Source: an uncultured Faecalibacterium sp. (GTDB taxonomy: Bacteria; Bacillota; Clostridia; Oscillospirales; Ruminococcaceae). From it: a DNA stretch of 57,697 nt. Position numbers and translations under genes: made by a program. The DNA is taken from the NCBI GenBank assembly GCA_934525325.1, contig CAKSZE010000004.1, positions 1 through 57,697 on the forward strand, read 5' to 3'. The notes below the pieces were generated by a model. That model did no database searches. It was given only the letters and a program-made list of their open reading frames with translations, and had not been told where the DNA came from. The number at the start of each line of letters is the position of its first letter. The first letter of the stretch is position 1. Positions 1 to 9,482 of the stretch are shown here, one piece after another.

Positions 1-2109
1 TTCCGGGGCGACCTCAAAGTCGATCTTGCCCAGATTGACGTCTGCGCGCACGATGGTGATCATCATGGTATCGCCCAAGTTCCAGTTCTTGCCGGAAACG
101 GGGTCAGAAAGGCGCACACCCTCGGTGAGCATAGTGCCGGTGGCGGTCAGGCTGGAAGCGGGCACAAAGCCCTCCACACCGTTTTCCAGTTCGATGAACA
201 GGCCGCGCTGGGTCACGCCGGAGATGCGGCCCTCGTAGCACTCGCCCAAATGGCGGCGGGCATACTCGGCCTTGTAGCAGTCCTCGGCCTTGCGCTCGAT
301 CTGCATAGCAATCACCTCGCGCTCGCTGGCCTGCTTGCTGACGTCCTCGGCAAACTCGCTGTAACGCAGGATCATGGTGTCCTTATCCGTGCCCTTCAGC
401 TGCGCCGTCATGATGCGGTGGATAGCCAGATCCGGGTAGCGGCGGATGGGGCTGGTAAAGTGGGCATAGTCCTGCAGTACAAGACCATAGTGTCCCTTGG
501 GCTTTTCCTCATACACGGCCTTGGACATACAGCGCAGCATACCGGTGTTGATGATCTGCTCGTAAGCAGTGCCGCGCACGCCCTCCAGAATAGCGCTCAG
601 CTCCTTGGGGGTGGGCACATCCTTGGCAAAGTGATCGTTGACGCCGCAGGCCTGCAGCAGACCGTGCAGACGCTCCAGCTTTTCGGCGTTGGGCTCCTCG
701 TGCACGCGGTACACAAAGGGGATCTGCTTTACCCGGGCAAAGTGGGCGGCGCACTGGTTTGCCAGCAGCATGAACTCCTCGATCATGGCCTCGCTCTCGC
801 CGGAGGTGCGCTTTTTCACATCGATGCAGTGGCCGTCCTCGTCCAGGATCAGCTTTACCTCGCCGCTCTCGATATCCATGCAGCCGCGCTCCTTGCGCAG
901 GCGGGCACGGTGGCCGTACAGCTCCTTCATGGCGGGCAGCTGCGCCAGTACCTCGTGGTACTTGCCGGTCAGCTCGTCATCGGCGTTACCGGCCAACAGG
1001 GCGTTGATCTCGGAGTACACACCCTTGACCCGGCTGCGGATGACGGACTTGACAAAGCGGTAATCGGTCAGGTTGCCGTCCTTATCCAGCCGCATCAGGC
1101 AGGAGAAGGCCAGCCGCAGCACGCCCTCGTTCAGGCTGCAAATGCCGTTAGACAGCTGCTTGGGCAGCATGGGCACTACCTGATCGGCGTAGTAGACGCT
1201 GGTAGCGCGGTTAAAGGCTTCGTTGTCCAGCTCGCTGCCGGGCTTGACGTAGTTGGAAACATCCGCGATGTGCACGCCCAGCTCAAAGCCGCCGTCCGGG
1301 GTCTTGGTCAGGCTGATGGCGTCGTCGATGTCCTTGGTCTCGGCGCTGTCGATGGTAAAGATGGGCAGGGCGCGCAGATCCATGCGGCCCTCGCAGTCCG
1401 CAGCGGACACCTCGGCGTTGTCCAGCTTTTTGGCTTCGTCCCGCACCTTGTCCGGGAAGCGGCTGCGGATATCCTGCGCGTAGAGCAGTGCCTTTGCGCA
1501 GCGCTTAGCCTCGTCACAGCTGCCAAAGCGCATCGCCACGCCCACGCGGTGATCCTCCTGACGGCTGCCGCGCAGCAGGATCTCCACTGCCACCTTGTCG
1601 CCGTCCTTGGCGCTGCCTTCGCAGTCCCGCATAACCTGCATGGAGATGGCGGGGCAATCGTCCGGTACAAACTTCAGGCGGCCCTCCATGCGGTGCATGG
1701 TACCCACCAGAGCGTTCTTCTCCTCCAGAACAGCAAGGATCTCGCCCTCATCGCTGCCCTCCACCCGGGGGTGTGCAAACTTTTCTACCAACACCTTGTC
1801 GCCGGGCATAGCACCGCGGGTGAACCGACCGGGGATAAAGATATCGCTGGTGCCGTCCTCCAGCATAACAAAGGCAAAGTTTTTGCCCAGCTTTACCACC
1901 TTGCACAGCAGCGCCTTGTCGGCACGGCCGCTGCGCACGGTGAAGAACACGCCCTGCCGCTGGCAGATGACGGCCTCGTGCACCAGCTGGTCCACAGCCT
2001 CCATCACCTTGCGGTCTGCGCTGCGATCCCCGCCGAACTTATTCTTCAGATCCTTTACGGTGCACGGCTGATTCTGGATCGCGTGCTCAATTTTATCGCG
2101 CATTGCCAT
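1..2109 (-). CDS. rnr: Ribonuclease R (3'-5' exoribonuclease), 3' end outside window
   Basis: This is a processive hydrolytic 3'-5' exoribonuclease that degrades structured RNA and takes part in RNA quality control. The 703 visible codons contain an N-terminal winged-helix-like segment, cold-shock OB folds, an RNB catalytic core with the acidic run DSAETKDIDDAISL (about residues 250-265) and HIADVSNYV, and a C-terminal S1 domain (EGRISGVTQRGLFIELENGVEGFVP). The frame stays open to base 1, so the C-terminus is missing from the window. The start is the ATG at 2109, behind AAGGAG; a second ATG lies two codons in. It follows secG on the same strand, the secG-rnr order common in Firmicutes. A terminator lies between them, so its promoter is not clear. 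Confidence 0.95.
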   Translation of the reverse strand, partial: MAMRDKIEHAIQNQPCTVKDLKNKFGGDRSADRKVMEAVDQLVHEAVICQRQGVFFTVRSGRADKALLCKVVKLGKNFAFVMLEDGTSDIFIPGRFTRGAMPGDKVLVEKFAHPRVEGSDEGEILAVLEEKNALVGTMHRMEGRLKFVPDDCPAISMQVMRDCEGSAKDGDKVAVEILLRGSRQEDHRVGVAMRFGSCDEAKRCAKALLYAQDIRSRFPDKVRDEAKKLDNAEVSAADCEGRMDLRALPIFTIDSAETKDIDDAISLTKTPDGGFELGVHIADVSNYVKPGSELDNEAFNRATSVYYADQVVPMLPKQLSNGICSLNEGVLRLAFSCLMRLDKDGNLTDYRFVKSVIRSRVKGVYSEINALLAGNADDELTGKYHEVLAQLPAMKELYGHRARLRKERGCMDIESGEVKLILDEDGHCIDVKKRTSGESEAMIEEFMLLANQCAAHFARVKQIPFVYRVHEEPNAEKLERLHGLLQACGVNDHFAKDVPTPKELSAILEGVRGTAYEQIINTGMLRCMSKAVYEEKPKGHYGLVLQDYAHFTSPIRRYPDLAIHRIMTAQLKGTDKDTMILRYSEFAEDVSKQASEREVIAMQIERKAEDCYKAEYARRHLGECYEGRISGVTQRGLFIELENGVEGFVPASSLTATGTMLTEGVRLSDPVSGKNWNLGDTMMITIVRADVNLGKIDFEVAPE

Positions 2110-2243
2110 AAAATATTTTCTCCTTCACTTCCGTGGCCGTGCATCTCCTGCGGAGCACAGCCCTGCCTTGGGACGGACACTTTTCCCCTGTCCCCTCTTT
2201 GCGGCAGACCGCAGAACCGGCTGCCCACACTTTTTCTGCACAG

Positions 2244-2272
2244 AAAAACAGCCCCGTCCGTTCACGGGGCTG
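2244..2272 (-). terminator. Intrinsic terminator after secG
   Basis: A 9-bp stem (CAGCCCCGT / ACGGGGCTG) with a 6-base loop is followed on the minus strand by TTTTTC. It lies 10 bases past the secG stop and upstream of rnr. Confidence 0.85.
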
Positions 2273-2282
2273 CAACGCCTTC

Positions 2283-2534
2283 TCAGCCTGCCAGACGGCC
2301 TGCAAACAGGCAAGCCAGAATAGCGACCACAAAGAACACCACGCCTGCAATGCGGGTGACCTTAGCCAGCATCTGATCTGCCGGGGTCAGACGTGCATTG
2401 TTGGCACCGCCCACGCTGCCGTTGATGGCACCGGACAGGCCCTGACCGTGGGTGTGCTGCATGAGGGTGAGGAAAACGATGACCAGCGAAGCCACCAGCA
2501 GAATGGCACCGCCAACAATTTCGATAACAGACAT
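2283..2534 (-). CDS. secG: Preprotein translocase subunit SecG
   Basis: Small accessory subunit of the SecYEG protein-export channel in the cytoplasmic membrane. The 83 residues have the family layout: a first membrane helix (about 5-27), a Gly/Asn-rich cytoplasmic loop containing GQGLSGAINGS, and a second helix (about 61-78). Start ATG at 2534 has AAAAGGAG at good spacing. A longer frame is open upstream but would run through the PBP gene and is not used. It has its own sigma-A type promoter at 2592-2620 and a terminator just downstream, so it is probably transcribed mostly as a short monocistronic message. Confidence 0.93.
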   Translation of the reverse strand: MSVIEIVGGAILLVASLVIVFLTLMQHTHGQGLSGAINGSVGGANNARLTPADQMLAKVTRIAGVVFFVVAILACLFAGRLAG

Positions 2535-2591
2535 GAATCGTAACGCTCCTTTTATTTGTAAATACGGAAAACTACGCAAAAATACAACTAT

Positions 2592-2620
2592 ATAGTAGCA
2601 TAACAAAGCCAAAATTGCAA
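2592..2620 (-). promoter_or_regulatory. Sigma-A type promoter of secG
   Basis: On the minus strand TTGCAA (2620-2615), a 17-base spacer and TACTAT (2597-2592) lie between the PBP stop and the secG start. Confidence 0.7.
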
Positions 2621-2635
2621 GTAGAATCCACGCAT

Positions 2636-4231
2636 TTATCCCGCTGCTTCCAGCGCGTTGCAGACCTGCGCAAAGATAGCTGCGCCGGAGTACGCCGTGT
2701 GCACCGCACCGTCCTGCAATACCACAATGGTATAGCGGGGCTTCCCCTCCGGCCAGAAACCCGCAAACCACAGGTTGCAGCGCTCGGTGCCCTCCGGGGT
2801 GAACTGCCCGGTCTGGGCGGTACCGGTCTTGCCGCCCGCCCCGCCGGAAAGCCCGGCGGCGTCCTGCGCGGTGCCCTGCTGCACCACCTGTACCAGCATA
2901 GCGCGCAAAAGTGCTGCGCTCTGCGTCGGGAGCACCCGCCGTCCCCGGGGGTGGCTGAGGGTCTCCACCGGCTGCCCGGTGGTCTCGTCCAGCGTGGCTT
3001 GCAGCACATAGGGAGCGCGATATATGCCGTCTGCTGCAAGGGTATTGAACAGTGCCGCTACCTGCATGGGTGTCGCCAGCAGACTGCCCTGCCCAAAGCT
3101 GAAATTCGCCAGCTGCCCGCTTTGCGCAAGCTCCTGCGGGGCGGGCAGCTGCCCGGCCTCGGCGGCAAGTCCTTCTGCCAGCGGCAGGCTCTGCCCAAAG
3201 CCGAAAGCCTTGGCGGCGTCCAGCAGTTTTTCCGCGCCCAGCTGCTGCCCCAGACGGATAAAATAGCCGTTGCAGCTTTTTTCCAGCGCAGCGGAAAGGT
3301 CTACCTGTCCATGCGGTACTCCGCCCGCGCAGCGGAAGATCTGCCCATCCACCACCACCGCGCCGGTGCACTCAAAAACCGGCTGCAAGCCCGCTTCCAG
3401 TGCAGCCGCCGCCAGCACCGGCTTGAACACCGAGCCCACCGCATAGCTTTGCAGCGCCCGGTTCAGGAAGGGACTGTTCTCTGCCTGCAAGCTGTCGGCA
3501 AGGTGCTCCGGGTCGTAGCCCGGCACACTGACGCTTGCGCGCACCGCCGCTGTGGCGGTATCCAGCACCAGAATGCAGCCGCTTTGCATGGTACTTGCCG
3601 CCACCGCTTCCACCGCCCGTTGCACCGGACGGGAGATGGTCAGCTGCACGCCCAGCGCCCCGCTGTCGGCTTGCAAAAGCTGGGGAGTCTCCCCGGTGCG
3701 CAGCGTGCCCTGCGCTGTGACGGCACAGACAAGGCTGCTGTGCTCCCTTGTGCCGGAAAGCACGGCGTCCAGTGCCTTTTCCAGCCCGGCAGCGCCGTGA
3801 CCTGTGCTATCCAGATAGCCCAGCAGATGCTGACACAGCGGCACCGCCGCATACCGCCGGGCGGTGGGGTAACCGGTCAGTCCAAGGCGGGCGGGGTCGC
3901 AGTTTACCTCCAGTAAAAACGGCGCAGCGCGGCTGCGGCTGCGGTACAAAAGCGCCTGCCCGGCGGCATCGGTGCAGGCATACAGCCGGTCGTAATTGCC
4001 CTGCCCGGGGAAGCACAGCACCTGCCAGCGCTCCTCTAACCCAGTGAGCAGCCGCCCTTGTGCATCGTAAAAGTTACCCCGCCGGGCGGGCAGCTGCAGG
4101 GTGACTGCGCTCTGCGCCGCCGCGCGCGCAGCATAGGCGGGGTGCTGCGCCAGCAGATACAACCGGCACAGCACCACCATAAACCCCAGCAGCAAGGCGG
4201 CATACACCGCCAACACCCGTTTGCCGGACAT
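2636..4231 (-). CDS. Class B penicillin-binding protein (transpeptidase)
   Basis: A D,D-transpeptidase that cross-links peptidoglycan outside the membrane. It has 531 residues, shorter than most PBP2/FtsI proteins. A single N-terminal membrane anchor (about 5-27) is followed by a small dimerisation/linker region and the transpeptidase domain. Catalytic motifs are visible in order: SVFK (267-270, nucleophile Ser267), SCN (319-321) and KTGT (468-471). SVFK in place of the usual STxK is a mild variant. No PASTA domains are present. It lies just upstream of secG. It could be a SpoVD/FtsI-like or a PbpA-like protein; a second class B PBP (43453-45690) sits in the mre cluster, so this one is more likely the non-elongasome enzyme. 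The subclass is inference. Confidence 0.9.
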   Translation of the reverse strand: MSGKRVLAVYAALLLGFMVVLCRLYLLAQHPAYAARAAAQSAVTLQLPARRGNFYDAQGRLLTGLEERWQVLCFPGQGNYDRLYACTDAAGQALLYRSRSRAAPFLLEVNCDPARLGLTGYPTARRYAAVPLCQHLLGYLDSTGHGAAGLEKALDAVLSGTREHSSLVCAVTAQGTLRTGETPQLLQADSGALGVQLTISRPVQRAVEAVAASTMQSGCILVLDTATAAVRASVSVPGYDPEHLADSLQAENSPFLNRALQSYAVGSVFKPVLAAAALEAGLQPVFECTGAVVVDGQIFRCAGGVPHGQVDLSAALEKSCNGYFIRLGQQLGAEKLLDAAKAFGFGQSLPLAEGLAAEAGQLPAPQELAQSGQLANFSFGQGSLLATPMQVAALFNTLAADGIYRAPYVLQATLDETTGQPVETLSHPRGRRVLPTQSAALLRAMLVQVVQQGTAQDAAGLSGGAGGKTGTAQTGQFTPEGTERCNLWFAGFWPEGKPRYTIVVLQDGAVHTAYSGAAIFAQVCNALEAAG

Positions 4232-4312
4232 CCCCGCGCCCCCTTTCCGTATGGTTAGGGTGGGCAGCAGGGGCGCGGGGTATACATTTTATACTATCCC
4301 GGTACGGTTTTC

Positions 4313-4678
4313 TCAGCTACTAAACAGAGGAGAAAAAATAAGCAGCAAAAAAATTCCCACGATTATCAAAAGAATCTTTCTGTTCGCTTCGTCAAACTCC
4401 TGCTCTCTTCGATGTTCTCTTGCCTGTTTTTTAGCAGCTTTTTCCTTTTCCGCCTTTCGTCTTTCATACTCTTCTGTTTCCATTTGAAGATGTTTCAACT
4501 TGATTTGGCGTTCCGTTTCAGCTTCAATGATCCGGGCTTCGTCTACAATATGATGCTCCACTCTGGAATCGATCAGGTCGATCTTCGTCCCACAGTATTC
4601 GCAGAACAAAAAGGCGCGGTTCTCATTCTTGATAGTCAAATCTGCACCGCAGCTAGGACATTTCATTATCCGTGGCAT
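4313..4678 (-). CDS. Small zinc-ribbon, coiled-coil, single-TM protein
   Basis: Function unknown. The 121 residues begin with a zinc ribbon (CPSCG at 7-11 and CEYCG at 27-31), continue as a highly charged helix/coiled coil rich in E, K and R (about 45-100), and end in one membrane helix (about 100-117). The order suggests a C-terminally anchored protein with its ribbon in the cytoplasm. It has AGGAGG-type ribosome binding and its own promoter (4705-4733). The gene is more AT-rich than its neighbours. Other zinc-ribbon membrane proteins occur in this window (14838-15929, 29047-30099), but nothing links their roles directly. Confidence 0.85.
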   Translation of the reverse strand: MPRIMKCPSCGADLTIKNENRAFLFCEYCGTKIDLIDSRVEHHIVDEARIIEAETERQIKLKHLQMETEEYERRKAEKEKAAKKQAREHRREQEFDEANRKILLIIVGIFLLLIFSPLFSS

Positions 4679-4704
4679 ACTGCATTCCTCCTCATCTTTC
4701 TATA

Positions 4705-4733
4705 AAGATAACATGGCGGTGCTATGCCGTCAA
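4705..4733 (-). promoter_or_regulatory. Promoter of the zinc-ribbon gene
   Basis: Minus-strand TTGACG (4733-4728), a 17-base spacer and TATCTT (4710-4705) precede an AGGAGG site and the start at 4678. Confidence 0.6.
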
Positions 4734-4845
4734 GCACCAGAGGAGCCGTATAGCAGACATATTTTCCAGCGCGTGTCATTTGCTCTGAATATCTTGCGTT
4801 ATTGCTGTTCGATACAATTTCGATGAAAAAGCACCAAATAAAGCA

Positions 4846-4881
4846 AAAATCGGCACCCGCTTTTCAGCGAGTGCCGATTTT
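4846..4881 (-). terminator. Terminator after groESL
   Basis: Inverted repeat with arms AAAATCGGCAC and GTGCCGATTTT around a partly paired loop; A/T tracts on both sides mean it could work both ways. It lies about 110 bases past the groL stop. In the stretch 4679-4989 I otherwise see only the promoter at 4705-4733 and the short repeats at 4908-4935. Confidence 0.75.
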
Positions 4882-4907
4882 GTTACCCTATTAAGCGCTT
4901 TGATTTT

Positions 4908-4935
4908 TGGCGTAAGTGGCGTAAGTTTGGCGTAA
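4908..4935. repeat. Three closely spaced TGGCGTAA direct repeats
   Basis: Copies at 4908-4915, 4917-4924 and 4928-4935, start-to-start spacing 9 and 11 bases, between the groL stop and its terminator. Role unknown. Confidence 0.6.
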
Positions 4936-4989
4936 ATCCGCTTTTGCGCGCTCCAAAAATCAAGGATTCATGCGGTTTTTGGGCTGTTA

Positions 4990-6651
<1,662 letters not shown>

Positions 6652-6676
6652 TCAATTGAAAAGGGAAAATTCAGTT

Positions 6677-6964
6677 TCAGTCTTCCACAACAGCCAGAAT
6701 GTCGCTCTGGCGCACGATGGTGCACTCTTCGCCGTCCACCTTGACCTCGGTGCCGGAGTACTTGCTAGTGAGGACCTTGTCGCCGACCTTGACGGTCATC
6801 TTGACTTCCTTGCCGTCCACAACACCGCCGGGGCCAACTGCGATGACCTGTGCCACCTGCGGCTTCTCTTTTGCGCTGCCGGTCAGAATCAGGCCACCCT
6901 TGGTGGTCTCCTCAACCTCAACAGTCTTAATGACAACACGGTCTGCAAGAGGAATGATCTTCAT
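6677..6964 (-). CDS. groS: Co-chaperonin GroES (10 kDa)
   Basis: The lid of the GroEL chamber. The 95 residues are the usual length and carry the N-terminal IIPLADRVVIK strand, the mobile loop (about 16-33, ending GGLILTG) and the C-terminal dome/barrel, ending in the ILAVVED segment. First gene of the groES-groL operon; promoter and CIRCE lie 80-140 bases upstream. Start ATG 6964 follows a GGAGGG-type site. Confidence 0.98.
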   Translation of the reverse strand: MKIIPLADRVVIKTVEVEETTKGGLILTGSAKEKPQVAQVIAVGPGGVVDGKEVKMTVKVGDKVLTSKYSGTEVKVDGEECTIVRQSDILAVVED

Positions 6965-7045
6965 AATTCTTGCCCTCCAATTATATTGAATTTATTTGAA
7001 ACTTTGTTGCGTCCTGCAGGGGCTTCGTGTGTGCTCCGCAGTGGT

Positions 7046-7072
7046 TTAGCACTCCTTTTATTTGAGTGCTAA
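7046..7072 (-). promoter_or_regulatory. CIRCE operator (HrcA binding site)
   Basis: The sequence TTAGCACTC-N9-GAGTGCTAA is an exact match to the CIRCE consensus and begins 4 bases downstream of the groES -10 box. HrcA, the repressor known to bind CIRCE, is not encoded in this window. Confidence 0.97.
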
Positions 7073-7076
7073 GTGT

Positions 7077-7105
7077 ATTGTACTCATCTTGCCCTGAAAA
7101 ATCAA
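7077..7105 (-). promoter_or_regulatory. groESL promoter
   Basis: Minus-strand TTGATT (7105-7100), a 17-base spacer and TACAAT (7082-7077). CIRCE overlaps the expected transcription start, the usual arrangement for repression. Confidence 0.85.
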
Positions 7106-7167
7106 GGGGTTTTGCAATTTTTCTTTGTTAAGAATTTATGACACCCCAAAATCACACTCAGCCACGC

Positions 7168-7213
7168 AAAAAAGCGGCGCATCCTTGACAGGACGCGCCG
7201 CCTTTTTTATACT
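7168..7213 (+). promoter_or_regulatory. Promoter inside a long palindrome, upstream of the acyltransferase
   Basis: A consensus promoter TTGACA (7185-7190), 17 bases, TATACT (7208-7213) reads toward the acyltransferase. It overlaps an imperfect inverted repeat (7168-7208) with arms of about 18 bases bounded by A6 and T6 and containing CGGCGC/GCGCCG; the -35 box lies at the centre and the spacer is the right arm. The palindrome looks like a terminator by shape, but no rightward gene ends here. In 6965-7268 the other contents are the groESL promoter and CIRCE. Confidence 0.7.
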
Positions 7214-7268
7214 TATAGCGCATTACAAAAACACAGCTGCCGCGCTTTGCGGCAGAACGGAGGAGTCT

Positions 7269-8351
7269 GTGACAGACAAAAAGCTGATCTCATCTTTACA
7301 GGGACTGCGGGCAGTCGCATTTTTGTGCGTGATCCTCTCCCATTGCGGGGCCCCGTGGCTGGGGCCGTGGGCGATCACGGTATTCGTGGCGCTGTCCGGC
7401 TTTCTGATGACCTGCAACTATTACGACCGCCCGCGCACAGCACCGGGGGCGCGGTCTGCCATAGACTTCTCCTTTAAAAAAATACGCAGGCTGTACCCGC
7501 TGCACCTTATTATGATGGCTGCCGCCCTGTTATTTGTACTGAAGGGGCTTCTGGCGCAGCCCTCTGTCCGCGGGGCGCTTTCCTGTGCGGCGCAGCTTGT
7601 GGTGAGCATTTTTCTGCTGCAAACATGGGTTCCTTCCAGCCGTTTCTGGTTCTGCCTGAACGGAGTGGCGTGGTATCTCTCAGTACAGGCTTTTTTGTAT
7701 GCCATCTTTCCCCCGCTTCTCGCTGTACTGAAAAAGGCCGATGCACGCAGACTGCGCCGCATTGCCGCTGCAATCTTCTGCGCACAGTGCCTTTTCTCCC
7801 TCGCGGTCTGGAAGGCCGGACTTAGCGGAACGGCAGTATTTTACCTGACCTATCTGTGTCCGCTGTTCCGGGCGGGAGATTTTACCATCAGCTGTTGTAT
7901 GGGCTGCCTTTATCGAAACCGCAAACCGGAGAGCACCCTGCCGGGCGGTGCTTTCTCCCTGCTGGAACTTGCCGCTGTGCTGCTTGCGGGCGGCAGCCTG
8001 TTTATCGCCGCCAAACAGGTGGGGGTTCTGGGCGCAGTGGCCTTCCGGTACAATGTGCTGTTTATCCCCTCTGCGGTGCTGCTGGTCTGGCTGCTTGCCG
8101 TGGGCAAGGGGTTCATTTCCCGGCTGCTTTCCGCAAAGCCGTTTTTGTGGCTGGCCGGGCTCTCCCCTTACGGCTTTCTGATCCATCAGGTACTGATCCG
8201 GTATATGGAGTGGTTCGCGGACAAGCTTAACCTTCCAGTGCAGCCTGTGGTCTGGACCCTGACCGTATTTTTGCTCACGCTCTGCCTGAGCTGGCTTTAT
8301 AAGGCGCTGGAACGCCGGGTGCGGCAGCGCCACGCCAAAGCTACCACCTGA
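7269..8351 (+). CDS. Membrane acyltransferase, acyltransferase-3 (OafA/NolL-like) family
   Basis: Likely moves an acyl group, often acetyl, onto a cell-surface sugar or other envelope substrate. The protein is 360 residues of nearly continuous membrane helices (about 10). The N-terminal family block LQGLRAVAFLCVILSHCG (about 9-26) holds the conserved Arg and His, followed by VFVALSGFLMT. Start chosen is GTG 7269 behind GGAGGAG; a frame open from 7125 would start upstream of the promoter and lacks a binding site. The gene stands alone between a strong promoter and a terminator, so its substrate cannot be read from neighbours. Confidence 0.88.
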   Translation: MTDKKLISSLQGLRAVAFLCVILSHCGAPWLGPWAITVFVALSGFLMTCNYYDRPRTAPGARSAIDFSFKKIRRLYPLHLIMMAAALLFVLKGLLAQPSVRGALSCAAQLVVSIFLLQTWVPSSRFWFCLNGVAWYLSVQAFLYAIFPPLLAVLKKADARRLRRIAAAIFCAQCLFSLAVWKAGLSGTAVFYLTYLCPLFRAGDFTISCCMGCLYRNRKPESTLPGGAFSLLELAAVLLAGGSLFIAAKQVGVLGAVAFRYNVLFIPSAVLLVWLLAVGKGFISRLLSAKPFLWLAGLSPYGFLIHQVLIRYMEWFADKLNLPVQPVVWTLTVFLLTLCLSWLYKALERRVRQRHAKATT

Positions 8352-8362
8352 CAAACAAAATT

Positions 8363-8398
8363 CAAGGCCGCTGCACGTTTTTCTGTGCAGCGGCCTTG
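8363..8398. terminator. Bidirectional terminator
   Basis: Stem of 14 bp (CAAGGCCGCTGCAC / GTGCAGCGGCCTTG) with an 8-base loop between convergent genes, ending the acyltransferase on the plus strand and the lipid kinase on the minus strand. The T content after the stem is better on the plus side. Confidence 0.85.
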
Positions 8399-8411
8399 TT
8401 TGGTTTATTTT

Positions 8412-9395
8412 TTACTTCACAGCCGCTTTTTTAGCGGTAAAGCGCTGGTAGGCGGGCAGCGGCAGCAGCACGCGTCCTGTCAACGGCTGCACCTGTACCG
8501 ACACCTGCTTGCAGGGGGCGCACTCGCCGTCCACGGTGGCAATGATGGGCCCGCGGCCATCTGCTGCCCGCAGGCTGACCGATTTTGCGCGGCGGTAGAT
8601 AAAGTAGGGCTTTGCGGCCTCGGTCAGCTGGCCGTTTTGAAAGTGCTGGCCGTTTTTGTACAGCATCAGCAGCTTTGCAATGACCCGGCGGCTGACCTTG
8701 CGCACGATGAACACATCCAGCCAGCCGTCATCCGGCTGTGCCTCCGGCCCTGCCATAAAGCCGCCGCCGTAGGCGCGGCCATTGCACACCGCACACATCA
8801 GGCAGTCCACGGTCAGCACCTCGCCGTCAATAACGTACTCCACCCTGCGGCCGATATGCCCGCACAACTGCTGGGCGATGGACAGCGCATAGGCTGCTTC
8901 GCCGCCGCACAGGGGGATGCGCCGGAACTTGGGGATGCCGTAGGCCACCTGTGCGTCCAGACCGGCGGCGCAGATGGTGGCAGAAAGTCCCAGACTGGTG
9001 CGCATCAGGTCGATGGGCACTGCCCCACCGGCCAGCTGGGCGTCCAGATCCAGAAACTCCTCCTTTGTACCGTAGGTGCGCAGAAAGTCGTTGCCGCTGC
9101 CATAGGGCAGGCAACCCACGGCGGTCTTATCAAAGCCGTGGGCACCGGTGAGCGCCTCGTTGAAGGTGCCGTCACCGCCGGCGGTAAAAATGCGCAGTTC
9201 CACCCCGGCCTTCTGGGCGGCAGCGGCGGCAGCGCGGGCTAGTTCCCGGGCGTGACCTGCGTGGGTGGTGACGCGGATGGTGTAGTCCTCCGGGGCAAGC
9301 CCGGCACCGGCAGCAGCCGCCGCGATCTGCTGCGGCAGGGTGCGGGTACAGTCGGCCTTTCCGGCTGCGGGGTTGAGAAGAAACAGCGTGTGCAT
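8412..9395 (-). CDS. Diacylglycerol kinase family lipid kinase
   Basis: Phosphorylates a lipid such as diacylglycerol using ATP at the membrane, in phospholipid recycling. The 327 residues open with TLFLLNPAAGK, and GGDGT at 73-77 is the signature nucleotide-binding loop of this fold. A beta-rich C-terminal domain follows (YGGGFMAGPEAQPDDGWLDVFIV). ATG 9395 is preceded by AGGGAGG; an upstream extension of 22 codons is rejected because it would overlap the promoter. It could be a DgkB/YegS-type enzyme; the exact lipid cannot be told from sequence. Confidence 0.9.
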   Translation of the reverse strand: MHTLFLLNPAAGKADCTRTLPQQIAAAAAGAGLAPEDYTIRVTTHAGHARELARAAAAAAQKAGVELRIFTAGGDGTFNEALTGAHGFDKTAVGCLPYGSGNDFLRTYGTKEEFLDLDAQLAGGAVPIDLMRTSLGLSATICAAGLDAQVAYGIPKFRRIPLCGGEAAYALSIAQQLCGHIGRRVEYVIDGEVLTVDCLMCAVCNGRAYGGGFMAGPEAQPDDGWLDVFIVRKVSRRVIAKLLMLYKNGQHFQNGQLTEAAKPYFIYRRAKSVSLRAADGRGPIIATVDGECAPCKQVSVQVQPLTGRVLLPLPAYQRFTAKKAAVK

Positions 9396-9428
9396 CGGGA
9401 TCCTCCCTGTTGTAACTCTATTTCCTCT

Positions 9429-9457
9429 ATAATAGTCGAAAACCGCGCCGGTTGCAA
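9429..9457 (-). promoter_or_regulatory. Promoter of the lipid kinase
   Basis: Minus-strand TTGCAA (9457-9452), a 17-base spacer and TATTAT (9434-9429), 34 bases before the start codon. Confidence 0.7.
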
Positions 9458-9482
9458 GCAAAAACGCTATTTTGCTATTTTC

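Noticed and set aside
250..2376. 708-codon open frame on the plus strand opposite rnr
   Set aside because: Shadow of the RNase R gene caused by high GC; no binding site and no recognisable domain.
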